DNA from: Rhipidocladum racemiflorum
Taxonomy: Eukaryota > Streptophyta > Magnoliopsida > Poales > Poaceae
DNA: 64,000 nt
Direction of reading: 5' to 3'
Assembly: GCA_036346355.1 (NCBI GenBank)
Contig: CM070575.1
Location: 61,819,915-61,883,914, forward strand
Positions 1-11,252 of this stretch are shown one piece after another. The stretch's first letter is position 1; each line of letters starts with the position of its first letter. A program made the translations under genes and the position numbers. The notes beneath the pieces were generated by a model. It made no database searches, was not told the DNA's origin, and worked only from the letters and a program-made list of their open reading frames with translations.

Positions 1-1887
1 TTAATTTCCAAAATCCTTTTAAATCATTTCAATATCCAAAAATGTCCCAAAATATCCAAAAGTCCAAAAATGCCCAAAAATACATATTCAACCGTTTGAG
101 CCACCGAGTCCAAAATGACCTCGGATTCACAAACCAAGTTCCAAAAATTCCCAAAATGCCCTCCCACCCATTTCCTGCTTATTTTTCTCTCTCAGTTTTC
201 TCTTTTCTTTTCTCTTCTTTCTTTGTGTTATTTGTTATTTATTGTTTATCTCATGGTGTTTGTTTACGCTTAGAAACCGACGATCGAGCAAGCGTCAACT
301 CCGGACCAGGAGCAGGGGACGTGGAACAGAGCCGACCGGTGTGAAGCCGAGTTGACTACGCCAACACCGAGCTAGGAAACCTCCTCCGCCTAGACAAGCG
401 CACTCCATTGATCATGTTGAACCTAATATTCCCTAAAATACTTCATAATTAATTTCTACCGCATTATTTCCGAACTATATGTTGAAATATCGCAAAGTGG
501 TATGTTTGAATGACATGATAGCTAGTTAATGCCAAAAAGGCTCATGGAACTTCCTTGACAAATATTAAATCCGAATAATCCTTTGTAACCCTAGAACATC
601 ACTATTGACATTATTTGGCTAGGTATTCTATTTTAGTTAATTAGACCATTTTAAAAGGAAACATGAAATGTCGATGTACTTGGATGTGGAATGTTTATGA
701 AATGTTGCGGTCAGGGGACAGATTGGGCTAACCTAGGATGGGTGTTAGTCCTGATCCCCGGCCAGGACTCCATACCAAGGTATGGATGGATGATGGCATG
801 CTGGATACCGAGGGATGTGGAATGTAATGGTTTGGTCTATGACGAATTAAGGACATACAACCTTGGGCAAAAGTAAATAACTTAAGAAACCGTTCAGCCA
901 CAGGTTGGGCCGGTCAACTTAGTTGGCTTGACTCAACGTAGCTCGGTACATTGTACTTTCCCCGGAATACCTATAGGAGGCGGGGTTACCTTCCTGCATG
1001 GGAGATGGTCCGATTATGGGGTGGAGCAAAGTGTGCACGAGGAAACTGTGGCATTTCGGGTTCATTAACGGTAGGTGTCCACGAGAACGGGATCGCGAAC
1101 TTCACTCTGGCCGAGGACCCCGGGTCTCGTGGGACCAAACTCTACCTGGGATAGGGGCTAAAGGGGAAAAGATTCAGCAGCTATGATAACATCGATCCGG
1201 CCGCATGCATGAAAGTTGCATGTTAATCGCGTGGCATAACGATCATGGAATCTTGTGGGTAAAAATGAACACCTCTGCAGAGTGTATTAAATGGTATTCG
1301 AATACGCCAGTGCTTCGGGTAAATGAAGGAGTTAAAATGGGGTGAATCCGAACCTAAGCTCAAGTAGATCTTTGAATGAACAAGTGTGGAAGTATATAAC
1401 TTTGGAAACCCCTGTTTATTATTATTATTATGGTTTATGTTTCAAATGAAATGTCAAATCTTATGAAAACCTGCATACACAAATGAGACATATGGCTATC
1501 CTTGTTATCCGTTGCATGTGGTAATCAGGTTTTACCGTGTGGCTTGTTGAGTACATTGTAGTACTCACCCTTGCTTAATTAACCCATTTTAGAGTATCAA
1601 GATGTTGGTGACTTCCAAGAGATCAGACGGCGACACGGTGTGGTTCCTAGTCTCGTCTTCGCTCGACTTGCTGTGGTGTTTGCTACTTGTTATTGCTTAT
1701 CTTTTGTGTTGTAATATATACTCTGAGCTCAGCTTCATTTGAAAACTCTGGCCGATAGGCCTTATGTGATGTAAAAACAGTTGAATCATTTGTTTGCGGG
1801 TAATGAACGACTTGGTTTCCGGTGACTAATCTTCCTGGGTAGTCATTTCGGAATTTAAACGCACCCCTGAAAAGGCGGTCCGTCACA
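1..1887 (+). repeat. 3' portion of a plus-strand gypsy-type LTR, cut by the window start
   Basis: The segment ends at CGGTCCGTCACA, resembling the GGGTCTCACA end of the LTRs further right when those are read on their own strand. It shares the internal landmarks of those LTRs: a CTCTGCAGAG palindrome (1273-1282), a GTATTCGAATAC palindrome (1294-1305) and an exon-like stretch beginning after TTTTAG at 1592. Overall sequence is clearly diverged, so it is a different family from the LTRs at 14 kb and 22 kb. The 5' part lies outside the window. No gag or pol follows, so it may be a solo LTR or a truncated element. The nearby ORFs of up to about 100 codons show no family resemblance and are not annotated. 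Confidence 0.7.
1593..1714 (+). other. putative last exon of an LTR-embedded minigene (first LTR)
   Basis: A possible acceptor TTTTAG ends at 1592. The downstream stretch reads in phase 1 (two bases complete a codon) as YQDVGDFQEI and onward to a TAA at 1712-1714. The YQD start is shared with the equivalent exon in the LTRs at 9657-13036 and 14147-17622. Here the C-terminus is longer and hydrophobic instead of acidic. Expression is unproven. Confidence 0.4.
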
Positions 1888-2071
1888 ACAAACAAAAAAA
1901 AAGCACTCAAAAGTCATTTAGCAATTCCTTTTTTCTATTTGTAAGTTTTTTATTCTAAATCAAATTTTGTGACCACTTGATTTGTATAGAGTTTAATTAG
2001 TGCGAAACTTGATATAATATAGGAGGACATTGATCCAATGGTTAAGAAATGCCACTTAGCTTACAAATAGA
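1888..2071. other. AT-rich spacer, nothing recognised
   Basis: This short interval separates the first LTR from the CACTA element and includes an A-run near 1892-1902. The AGA at 2069-2071 is the left target-site duplication of the CACTA element. I see no gene or repeat here. Confidence 0.5.
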
Positions 2072-2441
2072 CACTACTACAGAATAGGACATCACTATTG
2101 GTTCTTTTTCATCATCACTTTCGGTTTCAGTGGCAACACAAAGTCCAACGACAGTGATAAGTAGGCTTTTATCACAGTCAATTCTCACCCGACAGTAATA
2201 ATCTATCATCATAGTCGGTTATTAACCAGAACCGACACTGATAAGGTCTTTATCACAATCGGTTGCTCACAAAAACCGATTGTGCTGAGGTAGTTATCAC
2301 AATCGGTTCACACAAAGAATCGATTGTGATGAGAAAATTATCAATGTCAGTTCTTAATAGAAACCGATTGTGATGAGCTCGTTATCATGATCGGTTAGAA
2401 CCAATTGTGGTGAGACATATATCACAATCGGTTCTTTGTGG

Positions 2442-2565
2442 GAACCGATTGTGATGAAAACATTACCATAATCGGTTCTTCATAAAAACCGATTGTGATA
2501 AGGTCGTTATCACAATCGGTTTTTATGAAGAACCGATTATGGTAATGTTCTCATCACAATCGGTT
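2442..2565. repeat. near-perfect long hairpin in the CACTA subterminal region
   Basis: Arms 2451-2501 and 2507-2557 are reverse complements over 51 bp with a single mismatch, separated by a 5-base loop (GGTCG). Pairing continues outward through another AACCGATT copy on each side. It is built from three alternating copies of the subterminal motif. Confidence 0.85.
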
Positions 2566-2594
2566 TTTTATGTGAACCAGTTGTGATGAGGTTT

Positions 2595-2735
2595 ATCACC
2601 ATCGGTTCTACACAGGAACCGATTGTGATGACGTTACTGCTCATCTCCAAAAATACAACCCTTACACAATTTGACAATATCACACAAAACATTCACAATA
2701 TGACAATATTACAGAACATTCACAATCTTGGGAAG
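2595..2735. repeat. internal CACTA repeat, left copy (partner at 5885-6020)
   Basis: This stretch, starting at the hairpin-proximal AACCGATTG motif and running through a CACAATATGACAATATTAC tract, recurs in the same orientation at 5885-6020 with scattered differences. It marks the inner edge of each subterminal region. Confidence 0.7.
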
Positions 2736-2779
2736 TGCGTTAAAATCGACAATAGAACTCATTAGTTAAGCATGCTTGG

Positions 2780-3029
2780 GCGAGAGTAATACTAACTAGG
2801 TCAGAGTAATACTAACTAGGATGGGTGATCTCATGAATCTCTTTGTGTTGTTTTAAAACCGCTAGAATATTAAATATAAGCATTTGTGGCGGTTTTTGGC
2901 TAAAACCGCCACAGATAAGACATTATCAGTGGCGGTTTTTCTTTGGAACCGCCACTGATAATATTATCAGTGGCACTATATCAGTGACGGTTTTTCAAAC
3001 CGCCACTAATGTGTAGTTTTCTAGTAGTG
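2780..3029. mobile_element. right end of a second CACTA element (left end missing)
   Basis: The segment ends in CTAGTAGTG (minus strand CACTACTAG) and carries its own subterminal repeat type, GTGGCGGTTTTT and its complement, distinct from the ATCACAATCGGTT repeats of the surrounding element. The bases after it are TTA, which do not match the AGA before 2072, so it does not pair with the left end there. A 20-bp tandem duplication of CAGAGTAATACTAACTAGG-like sequence lies near 2785-2820. The left terminus was not found and may have been deleted together with part of the neighbouring LTR. Confidence 0.55.
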
Positions 3030-3030
3030 T

Positions 3031-5183
3031 TAATGCCATGCGCAATAATCACACTTCCTTTGGTGTGCGACGGAGAGATCACGACAAGGCCTTTACAATG
3101 CTCTGTCTAAACCCAGTACTGCCAGCTAAGGTTTCACCCCTCAGGGCCCCCTCTTGCGCCATGTGAGTCTACCCATCCATCCCGGAACCCACACAACCAC
3201 AACAGTACTCAAATATAAACATTGCAAATTAATTAGCCAGGTCTGTCCCATACCAGACATGTGGTTGTACGGTTAAGCCCAGTTCAATGGCGCACAAGAT
3301 TAAGTCCTTAAGTATACTCAGGTAAGACCACCACATTCCAAGTGTGCCAACATCACCCCCTTTATTGCACGATCACTTGCCCGAGTGAAAACAATTTTGT
3401 ATAACCAAGACCAATGGCACACCCTGCTATGGTACAACAAATTTTACAACGGTGGCTACCGGCCTGAATTCCATATCTCATTAAGTCAAGATTATTAATT
3501 CATCATGTGACATGAGCCATCGTACAACTAAGCTTGTCTAAGCATTGATACGATATCCCAATGTTGATACTACAATTATGTCCAACTACTCAATAACCCA
3601 ACCTAGGGTGACAATGGATACATGGTATTTCAATTATTCAAGGTGGTATAATTACAATCAGGTATTTAACTAGTCCCAACGAATAATACTTGTAAACAAC
3701 TAGCACGCATACAGTACTTTTGCAAACATGGGTCCAACATGGTCAAGGACTATGACTTGCCTTATTGATCAACTGCAATTGCTGAGTTTTGATCTTCGAA
3801 TCCTGCATTTGCTCCCTGGGGATCAACGTCTACCGAAAAAGAACGTAAGAAACACAAATAAATACCAAAACAGAGAGTAAACTAGGTCAACACTGAAAAT
3901 AAATAGCTTTAGAACGTAGAGCTCAATTTTATGAATTTTTAGAAACTGGAATTGCCTCAATCGGAGTTCATATGAGGGAAAGCGGACTATTTGAAGTTCT
4001 AAAATCAAAGGAAATAGAAAAAGGCATTTCCCAGAATTATTTTCCTAAAGAAAAAGACTTTACTGTGTACTACTAACGTCAGCGAGGAAATTTTGGAAAT
4101 TAAAATAAATCTAGAAAATGCTTGAGAGGCTGACATGTGGGCCCTTGGTATATGGACCAGGTCCACAGGTACAGATCTGGTCCACGGTGGACTGGGCTCA
4201 TGAGAACAGTGATAAGGCTGACGCAAATGCTGAGGTCAGCAGTGATGCAGGGGTGACATTGGTGGCTGACTGGGCAGAATGGTTGACTGGGCACGCGTGG
4301 CGCTGACGCGGCGGCGATGTGGGCGCAACGTGGCCCTAACGTGGGAAGCCACGTCGGCACGGCTCAGCTGGGCTCACGACGAGATACGGCGGCGCAAGGA
4401 TGCCGGACGCGAGGACGACGACACGGGAGAGGCGGATTTGAGCCGAATCGGCTCGGGTTTTGCGCGGGGCAGAAAGAGCACAACGCGGCACACCCAGAGG
4501 AGCACTCAGCTGCGGCGAAGATGGACCGAAGGAGCGGATTAGCGCGGTGGAAGACAACGGCAGCGGCGGAAAACTTCGGCTAGCTTGTGCGTGAAGACGA
4601 TGAGGTCTCGGGTAGCGTGGAATAGGGCGTTGGACTCAGCGGAAGCATGCGCACACGATGCGAGGCTTTAAATAGCCTAGGGAGGCCAGATGGACTCGGA
4701 CGCCGAGATGCACGACGGCTAGGGTTCGAGCGTGGGTGGCGCTGAGGTTTGGCGGTGCGTGGGCCATGGCAGGCTGGTGGACCGGATACGAGCTGGCGTG
4801 GTGCGGAGCGGACTGGGCAGGCTGGATCGGAGCGATCGCGCGAGCGAAGGGGGTAGGACGGGCCAGGAATTCGGCCCAAAAGCATTTGGAAATTAAAAAC
4901 CATTTTCCAAATTAATAAAATTTCCAAAAAATCCAAATAGAGGCAAATAAATTCAAATAAATATCAAATAGATTCAGAAAAATCCCAAAAAATACAGAAA
5001 AATTCCTTAAAGCACAAGGAACACAACTACCACTGAAAATCTTTGATTTGATGCCTAGATTAATTAAATAAAATCTTTTGTTAGCAACAAATTCAAATTA
5101 AGCTTCAGTTAATTCAAGAAAAATCCAAATGGTTCTTTTTGACTTTGAAACTCTTTCATAAATTCAAAAATTGGGATGTTACA
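3031..5183 (-). repeat. minus-strand LTR fragment, 5'-truncated relative to the plus-strand view
   Basis: Sequence from 3031 aligns by eye with the LTR at 14147-17622 from its internal ACACTTCCTTNGGTGTG motif onward and ends at GATGTTACA (5183), the same terminus as that family. The first roughly 850 bp expected on the left are absent, replaced by the end of the second CACTA. GC-rich ORFs at about 4.1-4.6 kb fall in the LTR leader and are not believed to be genes. No internal retrotransposon sequence follows 5183. Confidence 0.7.
3761..3829 (-). other. putative middle exon of LTR minigene (3031-5183 copy)
   Basis: It is 69 bp between a GGTAG acceptor (3830-3834 on the minus strand) and the GC donor GCAAGT. 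In the shared phase it reads VDPQGANAGFEDQNSAIAVD, then Q and a TAA where other copies have a Glu codon, so this copy is inactivated. The downstream exon has been lost. Confidence 0.4.
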
Positions 5184-5378
5184 TAAGTGCATCCTTCGTC
5201 TTCCTAGAATGACTGTTTGTGTTTCCCTCCAATCAAACCAATCGGTCAGCATACGTCTCTTGCTCACGCGGAATATGAAACCGATTGATCATCTCCTAGT
5301 GTAGTACTGCTCAAGCGTGATCTCTCTGATAGTCTAGCTTCTCGCACGTCTCTTTGGTCGATCTGCTCATCTCCCATT
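5184..5378. other. CACTA interior, no gene recognised
   Basis: Unique-looking sequence follows the LTR end. It could be leader sequence for the small ORF at 5379, but no promoter motif is convincing. Confidence 0.3.
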
Positions 5379-5543
5379 ATGGCATCGCTGCCTCGGTCTC
5401 CTTCACCCAGCTCTGACTCCACTGTGGAGTCAAAGTTTATTCCGTTACCTCCATCTCTGCCAGCGGTGCCGCCTCAACCCCTGCAGGAGGAGGATGAGCA
5501 CGAGGAGGAAGATAAGGACGATGACAAGGATGAGGAGGAGTAG
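5379..5543 (+). CDS. hypothetical acidic low-complexity ORF (54 aa), possibly a captured fragment
   Basis: The ORF starts at the ATG at 5379 (MASLPRSPSPSSDST) and ends in a run of Glu and Asp before TAG at 5541-5543. The same frame stays open after the stop, through a Ser/Thr/Pro-rich stretch to about 5700. A GAG-to-TAG change may therefore have truncated a longer acidic, proline- and serine-rich protein. I do not recognise the family. It lies inside the CACTA element, so it may be a captured host fragment or part of a transposon gene. Low complexity makes chance coding potential likely. Confidence 0.25.
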   Translation: MASLPRSPSPSSDSTVESKFIPLPPSLPAVPPQPLQEEDEHEEEDKDDDKDEEE

Positions 5544-5884
5544 GAGGTCACCATCTCCCATTTTGGGACCGATGCCTCTTATGCGTCATCGTCGGAGGAG
5601 GATGAGCCATGTGCGCCTCCAGCAACGACGACCAGCCCTTCTTCGACGACAGCAACTCCTTGCCCTCCGGCAGCAGCGGTGAGTGGTGATAGAGCACCGC
5701 TGCTGCTACATATATTGTAATTAAGTATAATGTGTGTACATGTACATTATAATATAACTATATATATACAATGTTATATGATTTGCATCACTACATCTAT
5801 ATTGTCTAAGAGTTGAACCAAGAGTTGGGATTGGAGCAGAGATACTACTTCTAGAGGAACAAGCAACGGCAACTAGCGCTCAAT

Positions 5885-6020
5885 CTGTTCTACACGGAAC
5901 CGATTGTTATGACGCTATTGTTCATAATCCGAAAAAAATAACCCTTACATAATTTGACAATATCACACAGAACATTCACAATATGACAATATTACAGAAC
6001 ATTCACAATATCACATAACA
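5885..6020. repeat. internal CACTA repeat, right copy
   Basis: Direct-orientation partner of 2595-2735. The shared core includes a TTTGACAATATCACACA tract and the tandem ACATTCACAATATGACAA motif. Confidence 0.7.
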
Positions 6021-6136
6021 TTCGAGCATATATCACATTCAGTACACATCACATTCACATTAATATTGTTTACATTATATGGACTAGATAGTAAGTGCCA
6101 GTTTAAATGAGTAACATCACTGTCGGTTCCTTTCAA

Positions 6137-6266
6137 GAACCGACATAGATAATAATATTATCTGTGTCGGTTAGAGATAAAAACCGACTGTGAGGAGTGT
6201 TTCTTTGTCACAGTCGGTTTTTATCTATAACTGACACAGATAATGCTATATTATTTATGTCGGTTC
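6137..6266. repeat. long imperfect hairpin in the right CACTA subterminal region
   Basis: The left arm begins GAACCGACATAGATAATA and the right arm ends with its near-complement at 6266. Roughly 55-60 bp pair with several mismatches around a short loop near 6195-6208. It is built from the CACAGTCGGTTTTTAT motif variant. Confidence 0.7.
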
Positions 6267-6992
6267 TAGAAAAAAAACGGATAGTGATAAGTGTGCTACT
6301 TATCACAGTCAATTATAGTTAGAACCGACTGTGATGAGTGTTTTCATCAAAATCAGTTCTTGTGTGGAACCAATTGTGAAACTCGGTCTCAAAAATTTGT
6401 GACATATCACAATCGGTGTTTTCACAAAAGTTAGAAACCGACACAGATGAAGCGACAGTGATATCCAATTAAATAGTAGTGAGACAACCTCTCGAATTAA
6501 AAGAACTAAAGTGGGTACATAAAAATCACCTATGGCGGTTTGGCTGGAATTGGTTCTTTCCCTTGGTTAGGAAGGTCTTCTTTTCCACATGGTACTGTAG
6601 CTATGATTTATACGACTTGTTATGATAACAGCGAAAGCTCAAACCGTAAGTTAGAAACAATCTCATAATTAAGATAACGAATGAGCATCCATAATATCAA
6701 GAATATAGAAGCGAAATCGTATACAACATAAAGAACTACCTGAAGGTCGGGTTGGCCAATAAAGATGGAAAATTCATATTTGAGCTAAAAAAATACTACA
6801 GAGGATTGGAATGCCCTCTCTCTGATATACACAATACTGAATTTTTTTATTAATAAACTATTTTTAATTTTGAAATTTAAAAATATACCGTGGAATTTTT
6901 TTTTTTTTTTTTTTTTGCAAAACTATACATCTATCGTGCATAGGTGGCTCGATTGGAGGCTAGTCGTGCTGCGTTGGCGCGAGGGGGTGGAA

Positions 6993-7013
6993 GTCGCGCC
7001 GTGCTGGCGCGAC
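6993..7013. repeat. short perfect inverted repeat GTCGCGCC/GGCGCGAC
   Basis: Eight-base arms surround a 5-base loop (GTGCT). A sister repeat with the same geometry lies about 100 bp downstream. Confidence 0.6.
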
Positions 7014-7093
7014 AGGGGCCGACGTGGCGTGCAGGGGGCGAGGTGGCGCAAGGGGCGTGCAGGGGGGACAAGGTGGGGCGACTTGGCGGCGGT

Positions 7094-7114
7094 GTCGCAC
7101 CACGCTGGTGCGAC
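7094..7114. repeat. short perfect inverted repeat GTCGCACC/GGTGCGAC
   Basis: Eight-base arms surround a 5-base loop (ACGCT). Compared with the hairpin at 6993 one position of each arm has changed, but pairing is kept. Confidence 0.6.
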
Positions 7115-7179
7115 GAGGTACGCAGCGCGGGCAGCGGGCAGCAAGCAGGGCAGCGCCCGGTCCGCCAGCGCGTAGGCAA

Positions 7180-7320
7180 AAATGAAGAGAAGAAGATCAA
7201 AGAAAGAGAAGAAGGAAAGAAACAGAAGAAGAAAAGAAAGAAAAGAAAAAGAAGCAGGAGAGGAAGAGAAGGAAAGAAAGAGAAGAAGAAGAAGAGGGAG
7301 GAGAGGAAGGAGGAGAGGAT
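7180..7320. repeat. purine-rich AAG/GA low-complexity tract
   Basis: The plus strand is almost entirely A and G. The long lysine/arginine-rich or serine/phenylalanine-rich ORFs that cross it are composition artefacts. Confidence 0.8.
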
Positions 7321-8416
7321 GTGCTTGTTCATCGTTGATCGTTCGTCGTTCGTTCTTTGTTAATCGGTTAGTAATTTATATAATTATTTTTTCATCAGTA
7401 TAATTATATGTACGTAATAAAAATATAGGCAGTCTTAGAAAACTGTTAGATTAGCCAAAAAAAAATTGTAGTTCCTAATTAATTCTGTTTTACGCATAAT
7501 TTATAAAAGTATTTGTGGATAATTTTGAATATGCGCAAACAATATTTGTACATAGTATATTGTTGGCCCTAGAAATATATGAATTGCAATATTAATTTAT
7601 CCAAACAAAAAAAGTATTGTTGGGTTGACAAAATAAACATAGTTGCAAGTAATTATTTAGGGGACTAAAAAATAGGTTAACACTAAAAAGAAAAATTGTC
7701 ATAACATTTGAACCATAAGTCCAAATTGAATGAAACAAGTTTGTAAATTCATGTTAAATCATCTAGTATCAGAACATGCAAAAAAATGTGAAGTTTGATC
7801 TTTGGTTTAAAATAGAATTCAAATTAAAAGTGTAGGTTTGAAACTAGCTCAAGACAATTTTTGTGCAACTGAAGTTCAAATTGAAAGAGACAGACTTCTT
7901 TAGAATCCTTATGTCATAATTAGGTTTGACATGCACAGACTCTATGAATATGTAAAGAGATTTAAATTTCCATTTAGTATGTATCATTTCCTAATTAGTT
8001 TTGATTTCAATGCGTTAAATAATAAAACTGGCATAAGTTGATCATTTGATATCCAAATGATGTAGAATAAGTTTGTTTGTGTTAATTAGACATTATAGAA
8101 CCTGGTTGTTGTATGTACTAAATGTATGTAGTATGGTAGACAAGTGGTAGGACACAATTTAAATTATTTTCTTTCACGCAGATTTTATTAATGTAGGTAT
8201 GGATCATTTATGTATGTACGCAAATAATGTCGTTATGTTAGATCTTATTTTCCCAAATAAAATATTTAGTTCTTGGTTGTAAGGAATAAACAAGGTGGCA
8301 AGTTCGGTTAGAAAAAACTACATGTAGGCATAATTTCTCAGATGTGCATAACTTTATTACAGTTGCCATTATTTTGTATGCCAAATATTATAAAATATTT
8401 TTAATATCCAGTAGGT

Positions 8417-9656
8417 ATGTCTGCTATGTGTGCATTCAAAGTGTTTTACAGTGAAGGAGAAGTTCAGGAGGGGCCATATGGGGTTGATCTAAGCAGTTTT
8501 CAGTAGTGTGTTTTCTACCATCAGAATCTGGATGACATGAGTTTTGAAGATCTGTGCGGGTGGCTCTGTCACAATCTTTCATTGAATCCTGTGGTGAATG
8601 ACGTGAACATTAAATGCTTGTGGCCGAGGGGTATACATAACTCGGTATGGGTGCTTAGACCGTTGGAGCGGACTCAGTCTTGGAGGAACTACGTGAATTC
8701 ATCAAGACAGTGTGGTTGGGGTTTCATCCTCTTTGTGCAGGCGATGATCAAAACAGGCTTGCCAAGTAACGAAACCCCTATCGCGGTGCAGGCAGAAACA
8801 GTGGCAAAAGTTCATGAGAATATTCGGTCATGTGCTGCACCGACGGGACAAGCAGATGAAGGGGAGGAGTTCGAAGGGTTAGTTGATGTGCTAGAGCAAG
8901 ACAATCTGCTAGCGACGGAGGAAGAAGAGGCACTTGTGATGGACGAACATGATGAATCTTCCTCGGACGATGATGAAAATACGTATGTACATGTGCCCGC
9001 TGCTTGGAATAGGGGCAAAGCGAAAGACCTAGCAGTCAACGATGCCCATGACTCGACATGTGAGTACCGACCAACTGAGGTTCACGTGCACGCAATGTAC
9101 GCGGAGAAGTCCGCTTTGCAGGATGCTATAAGGGTCTGGGCGATGAGCTTGCAGCGGTCAGTGAGAGTTGTGATATCTAGTAAAGATTGTTACACGGTGA
9201 AGTGTGAAAATACAGAATGTGGTTAGCGTGTTCATGCCCATAGGCCAAAGTATGAGTTGAACTGGGTTGTCACGAAGGTGGTGCAGCACATTTGTATTAT
9301 GAGCAATGTAACATCGAGACATCGTAACCTCACATCCTCTTTCATCGCGAACGTGATGTATGGAGAGATTGTGTAGAAGATTGACACAGAGGCACAACAC
9401 ATAGTACTTGCCATGAAGAATAGATATAAATACCAAATCAGCTATGCCAAAGCATGGAGGGCGAAGCAGAAGGCATTAGAGAAGCGCTTTGGGACCTTTG
9501 AGGCATCCTACGACAATCTTCCCCGACTTCTGGATATCCTGAAGGAAAGAAACCCCGGCTTCTTGGTTATGGAGCGTGCTTTCAGCGCACTTGGGACATG
9601 TGTGGAGGCTTTCAGGCATTGCCGGCCAATCATGTGCATGGACGGGACTTTCCTCA
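8417..9656 (+). pseudogene. MuDR-like (MULE) transposase, N-terminal part, broken
   Basis: An ATG at 8417 opens MSAMCAFKVFY. The frame contains TAG stops at 8504 and 9224 and one near 9374, but otherwise reads as a MULE transposase: an N-terminal region, an acidic linker, a stretch beginning KSALQDAIRVWAMS that resembles the MuDR DNA-binding region, and the start of the catalytic domain ending MCMDGTFL, where the Asp is the first catalytic acidic residue of the family. The ORF is interrupted after DGTFL by the solo LTR at 9657-13036 and resumes in frame at 13037. Stops and later frameshifts make it non-functional. Confidence 0.85.
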
Positions 9657-9907
9657 TGTGAGACCCCAGATCAGCAATCCAAAATCTCCTGTGTATTTCT
9701 GTACTAGTCCCAGATCAGTAGCTAGTACACACAGTCAATAGTGATAAATCATTGATGAACATAACGAAATTGTAACATAAATATAAAGTATTAGCCGCAT
9801 GGCTACTTATTACATCACTCGGTCACACGACCAGAGTCACGGCAGCAGAAACAAAACCACAAGAAGCGAAACCCAAAGAACACCACAGGCGACGACAAGA
9901 CATGCGA

Positions 9908-9981
9908 CTAGTTCTCCTGGCGATCTTCCTCGAACTCCTCGGCGTAGAACTCACCGTCTTCAACGGCGTCCTGATAGTTCT
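9908..9981 (-). other. putative last exon of LTR minigene (9657-13036 copy)
   Basis: An acceptor TTATCAG precedes it on the minus strand. It is read in phase 1 and contains YQDAVEDGEFYAEEFEED before a TAG at 9908-9910 (74 bp in all). The peptide is strongly acidic. Confidence 0.5.
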
Positions 9982-11252
9982 CTGATAACAACAGTTTATG
10001 TAGCACATGAGTACAAAAGTACTCAGCAAATCTGGGAAAGTATGCTCATGTGGGGCTTTCCAAGGAAGGCTTAATATGGTTTATTTGCATAAAGCCAACT
10101 TTCATCAAACCATACTTAATAATAATTTCCACAAAGCATATTTTAGAAATTATTTTAATAATTGAATTATTTAATATTTTAGTGAGGGTTCTATCCACCA
10201 TCACTAGTATAAAAACTCTATCCACCACATTTGAAAAGATCAAGGTTATCCACACATGACTCTATCCGTCATGAAATAAAAACAGGTTCCATCTACTTGG
10301 TTGGCTCAATCCGCCAATTAAACATCCGAGAGTTCTAACAACTCCCGAATCCCAAAACATCATTTATTTTCGAAACCAAAACCAAAGTCTACCAGTATGA
10401 AAGCATTCTTTGCTTTGCCCTTGACTGTAGGCACAACTATTTGAATAGTTTTAACTCTGCAGAGGTGTATAGCTTTACCCAGAAGACATGATCGTCTCTT
10501 GTTGACTCCAGATTAACACACTTCCTTTGGTGTGCCGGCAGAGAGATCATGACAAGGCCTTTACAATGTATACGCCTAACCCGACTCACCCGCTGAGGTT
10601 TCACCACTGTTAGGGTTCAATCCACCCAGTACAGAAGCCCCCTCTTGCGCCGTGTGAGAAAAACAGTCTTGCCTCTATCCGGCACTCACATTCCACCATT
10701 TGGTGAGTCTAAGTTAAGTTTCTACAAATTATTTAGCCAGGTCGTACCATTATAGACATGTGGTAGTACGGTTATACTTAGAATGAACAGTCATAAGCGT
10801 CGGTCCTTAATTGACTTGGGGGCGGTACTTGCACACTGGAAACTAGTGCTTAATCTGCACCCACCTGACATTCCACTCCGCCCAAGTCCAAATCATTTTT
10901 CATTTTATTTTTATTTTATAAAAATAATACCAAAATCTTTATAATAATCCTTAAATCACCTTTTGAATCACAGTTTTGATATAATCCCACCCATGGGTCA
11001 TTTTCGTCAATTCGGGTACTAAGCATATCTACCGTTCTAATCAACAAATGTCATATTATATGATAGACATGACATAGCGAACAGTCCTAGGGTTACAAAT
11101 AAGCATGGGTATCAATAATCAAGGAGGTAATCGCAATTTGGATTAACTAATCATCTATATTTGACATACGATGATAAAGATAGCGATGCATGTTTATAAA
11201 GCATTGTAAATACATTTGCAAACATGGGATCAAAATGCGTCAAGGGATTTGC

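Larger units (their letters stand above)
2072..6481. mobile_element. CACTA (En/Spm-type) DNA transposon, non-autonomous, with nested insertions
   Basis: The left end reads CACTACTACAGAATAGGA and the right end, read on the minus strand, CACTACTATTTAATTGGA. Both are followed by a similar ATCACTRTYG stretch. The flanking 3-bp duplication is AGA (2069-2071 and 6482-6484), as expected for CACTA elements. Both subterminal regions are packed with variants of ATCACAATCGGTT in both orientations, the usual layout of transposase-binding repeats in this superfamily. No TNPD-like transposase is present, so the copy is non-autonomous. The middle is occupied by the end of a second CACTA (to 3029), an LTR fragment (3031-5183) and a low-complexity acidic ORF. 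Confidence 0.8.
6482..8416. other. non-coding region upstream of the MuDR-like transposase
   Basis: No credible gene is visible. The interval contains a T-run (6898-6916), a GC-rich block (6950-7175) with two short hairpins, a purine-rich GA/AAG tract (about 7180-7320) and AT-rich sequence to 8416. The GC-rich block plus hairpins may be part of the terminal region of the MuDR-like element, but I could not find a matching inverted terminal repeat on the far side. Confidence 0.4.

Noticed and set aside
2072..3029. A stand-alone 958-bp CACTA element
   Set aside because: The left flank is AGA but the right flank is TTA, the subterminal repeats at the two ends differ, and the left end pairs better with 6481, which has the AGA duplication.
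4100..4583. Several 60-118 codon ORFs near 4.1-4.9 kb
   Set aside because: They lie in the GC-rich leader of an LTR fragment and overlap in conflicting frames.
6931..7332. 133-codon minus-strand and 139-codon plus-strand ORFs
   Set aside because: They run through the purine-rich tract and GC-rich block, where stop codons are rare by composition. No domain resemblance.
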